Shown: positions 56,976-64,000 of the stretch, in pieces
How the letters are laid out: each line of letters opens with the position of its first letter
How positions within the stretch are numbered: the stretch's first letter is position 1
NCBI GenBank assembly: GCA_905250115.1
Contig: CAJNOI010000291.1
Location: 22,512-86,511, forward strand
Source of the DNA: Adineta steineri
Taxonomy: Eukaryota; Rotifera; Eurotatoria; Adinetida; Adinetidae
DNA length: 64,000 nucleotides
Reading direction: 5' to 3'
Program-made: the position numbers and the translations under genes
The notes under the pieces: model-generated
The model's database searches: none
Told to the model about the DNA's origin: nothing
What the model saw: the letters and a program-made list of their open reading frames with translations, nothing else

Positions 56976-58438
56976 TCATTGTGCCATAATGGTTGTTGCT
57001 TGGTTTGCATCATGGTCGGTCTGATCGGGAGATGTAAGCGCGTCTTTTACCTTGCAACAGCCCTCGAACATTTGTTTCAATTCCGCCAAAAATTTTGAGA
57101 TCAATTCCGGTTGCAAATAATTTGCATATTCAACTGATTTCTGTTTAACATAGTTGTTCAAGTCGTTGGTAAGTCTAAGTAATAGATCTTTCTCATGATC
57201 AAACATACCACCTTCCATTATACATTCTTGTTCTTGAGCCCATTCCATTAAGTATGTCATATTGAAACAGAAAATGTAGACGACCGGCTTCATTGATGGC
57301 GGTATGATTTGAACAATTTCAGGAACGACCTGTTTGGCATATTTGCCTTGGATAATAAAGAAGAGTTTGCGATCTTTCACATGTTCTAAGCATTGCCGAC
57401 AACTCTCCACCGAATCTACCATCTTCAGACTGTTGGTAATTTGACGAAATTCCTCTTTGAGTTCTCGACAATTCTCGTCACGACCGATGTATTCATCTAA
57501 CCAAATTATCATTACGTTGTTTCGAGCAAGAATATCGAAGTGATTCATAGGCTGTTCTGGAGTTTGTGCACCTGCATCCATTTGAACTATCAAAAGGAAA
57601 GCATAATTATCGCTGCTGTTTTTTGACCGCTTAAGATAGAAAAACTCCTAATGTTCTGTAGCTAACAGAGAATTTTCTGAACATTATCCCATACAATAGG
57701 ATAGAAATTGACCTCTTGACAGTTTGGTTACTTACCTAACTTCGATTTCATCTTGCCAACAATCTTTTCTATCTTTTCAATGTACACATGAGTTGGTGCA
57801 AGAGTTTTGAGCCATATTTCACGAGCTTTTTCAAAATAAGCTAACGCTTCCTTATAATTTCCTTCTGCTTGATACATTTTCCCCATATTTGCGTAGGTTT
57901 GTCCGAATTGTAGGTGATCTTTTCTAAGGCGTTGACGATCAATTTCAAGCGCCTTCTGGAAATTCTCTCGTGATAATTTAAATTCCTTTGTATTTGTATG
58001 AATGTTAGCTAGATTCTTATAAATAGTTGACATAACAGTTGGATTCGATGTGAGACATCCAGCGTCGAGTGCTTCATGATGATATTTAATAGCTTGAACA
58101 TAGTCACCCTTTAACCAATAGACTTTGCCAATTGAGACGTAGCACGTCATAATATCTTCCTTTCTAGTTGGCGAATCGCATTTCATTAGAATCGTTAGCA
58201 GCGTGTTGTACATATCTAACGCTTCATCATAGTTTTTTAATTCGACTTCGACCGCACCCAACGACTTGTAACACCGAACCGACTCAGAAGCACTTAAAGA
58301 TGGCCGTTTTAAGACGTTCTGAAAATGTTCTCGGGCCTTTTCATATTTGCATTCCACATATAGCCAGTCACCTACAGCAAAACAATCATCTTGCTTTTGA
58401 GTAGCTGGAGCTGTTTCTTTTGTTACATCAGTAGGCAT
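56976..58438 (-). CDS. TPR protein with C-terminal domain shared with ART-TPR proteins, two exons
   Basis: Exons 58438-57736 and 57586-56976 (149-nt intron, phase 1) join to 437 residues. Residues ~15-230 hold about five TPRs (CYKSLGAVEVELKNYDEAL, CYVSIGKVYWLKGDYVQAI, IYKNLANIHTNTKEFKLS, TYANMGKMYQAEGNYKEAL), kinesin-light-chain or LGN-like. Residues ~255-405 begin NNVMIIWLDEYIGRDENC and match, in order, the N-terminal region of the 1161-residue protein at 3903 (VILIWFDPDNE...KIFLITS...IYCIFILC). Here the domain order is reversed and no ART part is present. This supports the region as an independent domain that recombines with TPRs. Function unknown; protein scaffolding is likely. Confidence 0.8.
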
Positions 58439-58656
58439 CTTAACAATTGGTTTATATCGTATAGAAAACTAGGAAAAATAATGTTCACTTCACACAAATC
58501 TTTTCAGTAATAATAATAAATAGTTAGAAAGTGGAAAGAAAAAGAAAAAGCGAGAAAACGCTCAATTATTCGAAAGAGAAAGACGGAAAAATTGCAACAA
58601 CATCTTAGACAAAAAAGAACGAAGAATTTTCAACTAGAGAAAAATTAGCTCTGCCT

Positions 58657-59684
58657 AAGAGACATTGCACGCAAGCCACGACCGACGTTGCTCAATGAAT
58701 CTCACCGATTTGGCTGATATTTCTACAGTAGTTACGCATAAGTGTTTTAGGAATAATCTGCAAAATTTTAGCTCAAACGGCCGAGCCATTCCTGAGATAT
58801 GACGGGACTAAGCTAGGGGGGGTCAGGTATATTTGAAGACTTTTTTAGGGCAACTCGTCTCACTAAATTTTCATTTTCTCAACAATGGTAAAAGTTACAA
58901 AAGAGATTTTTTTACCACAAATACTATCAAGGATGGGCTATCTTTTGGTTGTATTGAAAGTCCTCTTTTCTAAAATTTTTGTTGTGCCCTGCTATATACC
59001 ATTTTTAGAAAATGTGTCCAACAGTGCACGGTCACTTAGTCACATTTGAAAGAGCACATCCGAATGTATCGACACACAATAGAAAAAGTTTGTTATTTTG
59101 AATTTTTTCTAATAAAGTTTTTTCAACAATTTTCCAGTCTTTTTCAATAGATTTTACCTCAGGAAAGGTTGTATCTGACTATTTTCATCATTATGAATTG
59201 CTACGGTCAAAAAACTAATATCATACTCAAAATCAGCGCAAAAAAATACACTGAAAAACATATTTGACGCAAAAAAACAATTTTACCAAAATTTACCTGT
59301 GATATCTCTCACTAGTTATTTCTTCCAAAAACTGGCTGAGGTCCCCTACAGGTAAATTTTGGTAAAATTGTTTTTTTGCGTCAAATATGTTTTTCAGTGT
59401 ATTTTTTTGCGCTGATTTTGAGTATGATATTAGTTTTTTGACCGTAGCAATTCATAATGATGAAAATAGTCAGATACAACCTTTCCTGAGGTAAAATCTA
59501 TTGAAAAAGACTGGAAAATTGTTGAAAAAACTTTATTAGAAAAAATTCAAAATAACAAACTTTTTCTGGTTATTCCTAAAACACTTATGCCTAACTGCTA
59601 TAAAAATATCAGCCAAATCGGTGAGATTGATTGAGCAACGTTCTGCTGTAATCGATCGTGGCTTAGGTACAATGTCTCTCAGAT
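58657..59684. mobile_element. Long palindrome / foldback element with 219-bp arms that appear identical
   Basis: Inner arms 59082-59300 and 59348-59566 are reverse complements over 219 bases with no difference that I could find, around a 47-base loop. Outer arms (about 58657-58760 and 59567-59684) also pair, less perfectly (AAGTGTTTTAGGAATAA shared, with a short insertion on the right side). The left arm carries about 320 extra bases (58761-59081) absent on the right. No transposase frame, so a non-autonomous foldback element is the simplest reading. It starts 219 bases upstream of the TPR gene's ATG. Confidence 0.8.
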
Positions 59685-60109
59685 ATAAAGAAATTCTGTG
59701 ACGAAGAAGAAGAACATGATTAAGAGAAATAATAATTAATAAAGACCTAAGTTGATGATAGGACATGTTTCAAATAAAACTCGTTCTATATATCTATTTC
59801 TATTTGTTAAATAATCACTTCTGTCATGACTTACCTGGAGGGTGTGAGTGGAATGCATTTAATACCTATATTCACACGCACATCCACACCCACAAGAAAT
59901 CCATCAATTAGAACTTTAATTATCACATACAGATGATTTTGAGAACATTCAATGAATCTATACCATCAAGAATTTTAGTCTGCTATAAAGTGCATATATA
60001 TAAATATTCTTATGGTATTGTAGGATTTTAGAGAAAAATAAAAAGTAATGCTTTATACATGTGTTTATGAGATTGTGATAAAGGTGTTGTACACGGTAAA
60101 TGCCAATCT
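59685..60109. other. Intergenic with short C-rich telomere-like run
   Basis: About 425 bases, no gene. Contains CACACGCACATCCACACCCA near 59873-59892. Confidence 0.4.
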
Positions 60110-61183
60110 TTATTCAATAATTCCACTAGAATCAGTTGAATTTATATTCATGACTGGTTGTGGCTCTACTTGATTTTTACCAGAAAAACACCAAAGTTTA
60201 CATCGGCGCCAATATTTCTTAATCAAAACATGCTTTACTTGTCGACGAAATCGTCGAAATGCTATGCAAAACATATAGAATGATATCTATTTGAAAAGAT
60301 GGCAATAGACAAAATATATACAAACAAATCATTTGTTATAACTTACTGCATAGTTCAAATTCAAAAGTGTAGTGACAATGGATGACACTAAGTTCTCAAT
60401 AGCAAAAGCATAAGAGTTTGATGATGGAGTAATCTTTGTAAGATATGTATACATTTGAAGACATGTGAATGGCAAAGTTAAAATCAGAAAGATAATGATA
60501 CGAATAAGTACCATTGCTGTTAACTGTTGGTCAAGTCGACGGCGAACCACTGGAATTTGTCGTCGAACAATTCGTCGAACATTTTGATATGCTAATAAAC
60601 TGAATATCAACGTAATTGTCATGGGTAGAAAACCAATTAAAACAGGATAGTAAATATATGAAATATAGTTTACCATTTGTGGATGGAATACAGTGCAAAC
60701 ACCTTGTTGAATATCAAGAAGAATAACAAAAGGTATTGTATGTAATAATGAGATAATGACAATAATGATAGTGAGACAACGTGCTAGTTTAATAGTTGAA
60801 AGTTGTCTAAGAAAGAAAAGATGACTAGTTGAAAGATATTGATCTATAGCAGAGAAACAGATTGTGTAAAGTGTAATTACTGTACAAGATACAAAAAGAA
60901 TTGATCGAAGTTTACACCAGAGTATAGACAAAATTGCAACATCATAATTACCCATTGATGCCAGCAGATAAATAGCTAATGAATTCGTAATGAGAAAAAT
61001 ATTTGAAATAGATTCAACAGTGAAATAGAATGCACATTGATTATTTCGAAATAGTTTCAGAGAAATGAATACAAGAATATTGAGAAGATTTCCAATAGTT
61101 CCAACAACAAATAAAGTAATGCTAGAATATTGTGACAATTTGTTAGTAAAATGAATTATATTGAGACCAGTTGATGTAGACAT
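60110..61183 (-). CDS. Rhodopsin-like GPCR, two exons
   Basis: Exons 61183-60347 and 60286-60110 (phase-0 intron, 60 nt) give 337 residues. TM1 has GTIGNLLNILVF; TM3 ends CFSAIDQYLSTS (DQY at DRY); TM5 ends FSLLAYQNVRRIVRR; TM6 has TLPFTCLQMY. The second exon completes TM7 (LNYA, then ISFYMFCIAFRRF) and a basic, Cys-containing tail. Intron position and phase match the receptor at 53247, and both have DQ at the DRY motif, so the two share a more recent ancestor than the other receptors here. Confidence 0.85.
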
Positions 61184-61937
61184 TTTGAGGGTAAGATGAA
61201 CAGTATATGTTAGTTCAGTTTCTTTTTTTTTCCTTTAGAAGAAGTTTTTATTAATTCTTTGAGTTGATTATATTTTTATATTCATCACATGATGTTTTTT
61301 TCTCTTTAATTGCAATGTGAATTAGATAAGTACCCTTGTGGAATAAGTAGTCTTCAAAAAGTATTTGAATAATTTCTTTTTCATAATATTTATGATAAAT
61401 TTTTAATTACAGAATGTGTTTTTCAAATATTGTCACGTAAACTGTTCTGAATAAATGTAGTTTCATAAATCTACATTATTTTAATAGAATATATATAATT
61501 AAATCCAGTGAAGCATTATATTTCAAATATACTTTTTATTTTAATGATAAAATAAATATAATTTGACAAATATATACATTGAATAACAATCATGAAACGT
61601 TCATTTTAAGAACATCGATCAAATATGAGCTTTTATCAAAATTATAATAAGCTCTTTTTATTTATAAAATATCATATGATAATGGAAATTGATAAAGAAC
61701 TTTAAATGCATTTTCTATAATTACCTCCATTAGCATTACGCGTGACAAGATATTTGCTTTTCAAATCGAACTTACACTACTGTATAGTGGAAATACAACG
61801 ATATTTCTACTACTTAAAATTATGAAAGCATATGAAAGTATAAAAAAGATTTATTCCATGAATAATTCAAAATACGTAATACGTTCTCATAAATCTTAGA
61901 AACAAAACTTAATTATGAAATAATGTTTTGTTACCAT
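61184..61937. other. Intergenic, A+T-rich
   Basis: About 750 bases without a supported gene. It contains the receptor's promoter and the 3' end of the ThiD-TenA gene. Confidence 0.4.
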
Positions 61938-63802
61938 CTACCATTCGACATTTAAACCCATGGCCCAAAATCCAATTTCGAGTTCTGTAGCAGTTTTAAA
62001 AATATTGATGAGTTTCTTGATACGAACTGTAGAGTACCATACACCATAGTCAATAACTAAACGTTCAATCAAGTCTGCACCTTCACGACATGCTACTTGA
62101 TAGTCTTCAGCAGCATAATTCGAAATCCATTTCCAATACGGTGAATCTTGTTTAGTTTTAGGATCTTCAAATAGACGTGTTCCTATTTCACCATATCCAA
62201 GTAGACAAGCAGAAAGTGCCACATAAAGATCAAGTAAATCGCCACTCATACCACAATCAAGAGTGAATCGTGTATAAGCTAAATTTGGGCGAGCTTCTCT
62301 AATAGATGATACACTCTCAGGATCGATTCCCCATTCAGCACAATACGATATGTGAAGTTCACTTTCACGACCAATATGACACACAATATTTGCTGCATGT
62401 AAAATTTCTTTCATAGTGCTAGATTTATAGGCAGCTAAAGCATTACATCGAGCAAAATTTGTTAGAAAAATATAGTCTTGAATTAAATAATGTTTGAAAC
62501 TTGTATGTGGTAAAGTGCCATTACCCATATCTTCTACGAATCGATGATGGGTATAATCGAACTAAACAAAAATAAGTTCAGTAAATATAGAAATTTTTCC
62601 ATAAAATGAAATACAAACGTACCCATTCTTGTGTGCACTCATTTTTTAGTAGTTGTATGAACGATCGCTGTTGTGAAATCATGCGAGGTACTTGAATATA
62701 ACCGTAACTTTTAATATGCACGATATCATTATGATCTTTTGATACAACCTCTTGCTGTTTATCGTCTACTACAAGTGCAGAGTTCGTTGTTGGTTTAAAA
62801 GACTCATTAGGTGTTTGATCTGAACACATTGAGAGCGTATGTTTGAGTACATCATTAGTACAATCAAAATTCGAAGAGTTCTGTCCAATCGAATGAGTAT
62901 ATGTGATAGCATCTTGTATGGCACGCGTTATATCGATACCATGAGCTAACAATGCTGTGATTGTTGCTGACAATATACATCGAATACTGTATTCAGTTTT
63001 TTTAGGTAGTCGTTGACTTTTAAAAACAGTAATGTTTATACCATCGAAGAGTACGTCTTCAACAACATCATTGATACCTTTTTTATCTTGAATCTGTTTC
63101 GATGGAGATGGAATAATATGTTCACCCTTAATCAAAACATATTTTGGACCTAAACGATGTAGATCTTGTGCAGCACATTTCATGTCACTTAATGAGACAA
63201 TATTGCGGCCAAGTAGAATACTTGTTTCTTCTAGAGTAGGTGTTATTAATGTTACAAAAGGCAAAAGTTCATTGCGTAGAATATCGAGACTATCGACAGG
63301 TAATTGTGTGATAATTATAGCTGGATCAAATACTACAATAGGTATCTTTGTCTTCGTAATAAATGATACTATGCAGTTGATCAAAGAAGACGAATGAAAC
63401 ATACCTAAATTAAATGAGAAAAAAATAAATTTATAAAAATAAAAAACAGATAAGAATGCGTACCGATTTTTAAAGCATCGACACCTATATCATTGACAAG
63501 TGTATGAAATTGAGATGAAATAAAATCTATAGGTATGGTATGAATGGTATTTTCGTTGGAAGTTTTTCGAATGGCCAAGGCAGTGATTACTATTATAAAA
63601 AAATCAATAAAATCAGATTAAATGGTTATCGAAGTCAATATAAAAAGGATAATATTTAATTATTTTCAATCTTACCTGACATGGCAGATGTTGATAACGC
63701 TGCGAACGTTTTAAGATCAGCTTGAACTCCAGCACTGCCATCACTGAACGAGTCACCAATAGTAAGAACACGTGGGTTTTTAGTAGCGTTTGAATGCAAC
63801 AT
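61938..63802 (-). CDS. Fusion of a ThiD-like kinase domain (degenerate) and a TenA/thiaminase II domain, four exons
   Basis: Exons 63802-63676, 63589-63464, 63404-62623 and 62561-61938 join to 552 residues. The N-terminal half (to ~275) is a hydroxymethylpyrimidine/phosphomethylpyrimidine kinase fold: AGVQADLKTFAAL, VITALAI, LITPTLEETSILLG, VLIKGEH. Its active-site segments are altered: GTDPSGG reads DSFSDGS, DPVMVAxSG reads DPAIIITQL, and the GTGC anion hole reads SIRC. The C-terminal half (from ~345) is TenA: TLPHTSFKHYLIQDYIFL, ALSACLLGYGEIG with the catalytic Cys, YWKWISNYAAEDY, and ELEIGFWAM with the catalytic Glu, all kept. The fusion recalls yeast Thi20-type proteins. Prediction: pyrimidine-salvage aminohydrolase activity is kept, kinase activity is lost or changed. 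Start is the ATG at 63802 (MLHSNATKNPRVLTIG). Confidence 0.82.
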
Positions 63803-64000
63803 AAATACGCAATTGATTATGTAATGTATGAAAGTTACGAAAAAGGAATAATATCTAAAAAAAGATTACAAAAATAGTATCGAAATTCACCATATAATAG
63901 AATCAGTTACTGTGATATTTACTGATTGTTAATCATAATTTTTTTCTAGATTCACTAAACTTCTGGTCAATTTCTCTTACGATCTTATTTAGTAGTAACT
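63803..64000. other. 3' edge, no gene seen
   Basis: About 200 A+T-rich bases upstream of the ThiD-TenA start; probably its promoter side. Confidence 0.35.

Noticed and set aside
56976-58438. Two separate genes (a TPR protein and a small alpha/beta protein)
   Set aside because: GTAAGT donor and AG acceptor join them exactly in phase, and the same two domain types occur together in the 3903 protein.
59536-59766. 76-codon minus-strand frame
   Set aside because: Lies in the palindrome's outer arm; no transposase-like content.
1-64000. CRISPR arrays, rRNA or bacterial promoters
   Set aside because: No regularly spaced identical repeats with unique spacers and no rRNA-like segment; the window is eukaryotic.

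Overview
The window is eukaryotic and most likely comes from a bdelloid rotifer (Adineta or Rotaria type). The evidence is about 70% A+T DNA, compact genes with short GT-AG introns (mostly 50-220 nt), many divergent rhodopsin-type GPCRs, long kinesin-light-chain-like TPR proteins joined to an ADP-ribosyltransferase-like region, interstitial CCCACA (TGTGGG-type) tracts, and many genes of bacterial or fungal character sitting among animal genes. There are two 100-N assembly gaps (27524-27623, 52826-52925). I saw no rRNA, tRNA or CRISPR array. The spliced models below were assembled by hand from splice-site consensus and phase; each one listed keeps an open frame across all its junctions.

Layout. 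0.6-27 kb: a GPCR; a 1161-residue pseudo-ART/17-TPR protein; a rhomboid protease; a membrane-anchored pentapeptide-repeat protein; a three-exon GPCR; a DUF1275 membrane protein; an intronless PLP-dependent enzyme convergent with another GPCR; and a four-exon membrane protein with a Thr/Ser stalk. 27.9-45.7 kb: an island bracketed by an inverted ~2 kb duplication, each arm carrying a 323-residue GPCR (about 87% identical). Inside, on the minus strand, are a membrane-anchored cytochrome b5-YqcI/YcgG fusion, an unknown 146-residue protein, and a ten-exon nonribosomal peptide synthetase (2343 aa, A-T-C-A-T plus a membrane/hexapeptide terminal domain). A secreted bacterial-type amidase lies on the plus strand. 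46.2-64 kb: a foldback repeat rich in TTCCGGAA; a five-exon Rab27-like GTPase with a C-terminal membrane anchor; an intronless AsaB/CmcJ-type Fe(II)/2-oxoglutarate oxygenase; a GPCR; a five-exon gene with two RING/PHD-like zinc modules; a TPR protein carrying at its C terminus the domain that starts the large TPR protein; a palindrome with 219-bp arms; a GPCR; and a four-exon ThiD-TenA fusion.

The strongest candidate for an undescribed system is the 30-41 kb block. It encodes a two-module, membrane-tethered peptide synthetase, a probable haem-dependent N-oxygenase with its own cytochrome b5, and a small accessory protein, all on one strand and enclosed by inverted repeats that could flip or copy the block. 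The NRPS has nine introns, so it is a resident gene and not contamination. That the three genes work as one pathway is inference.
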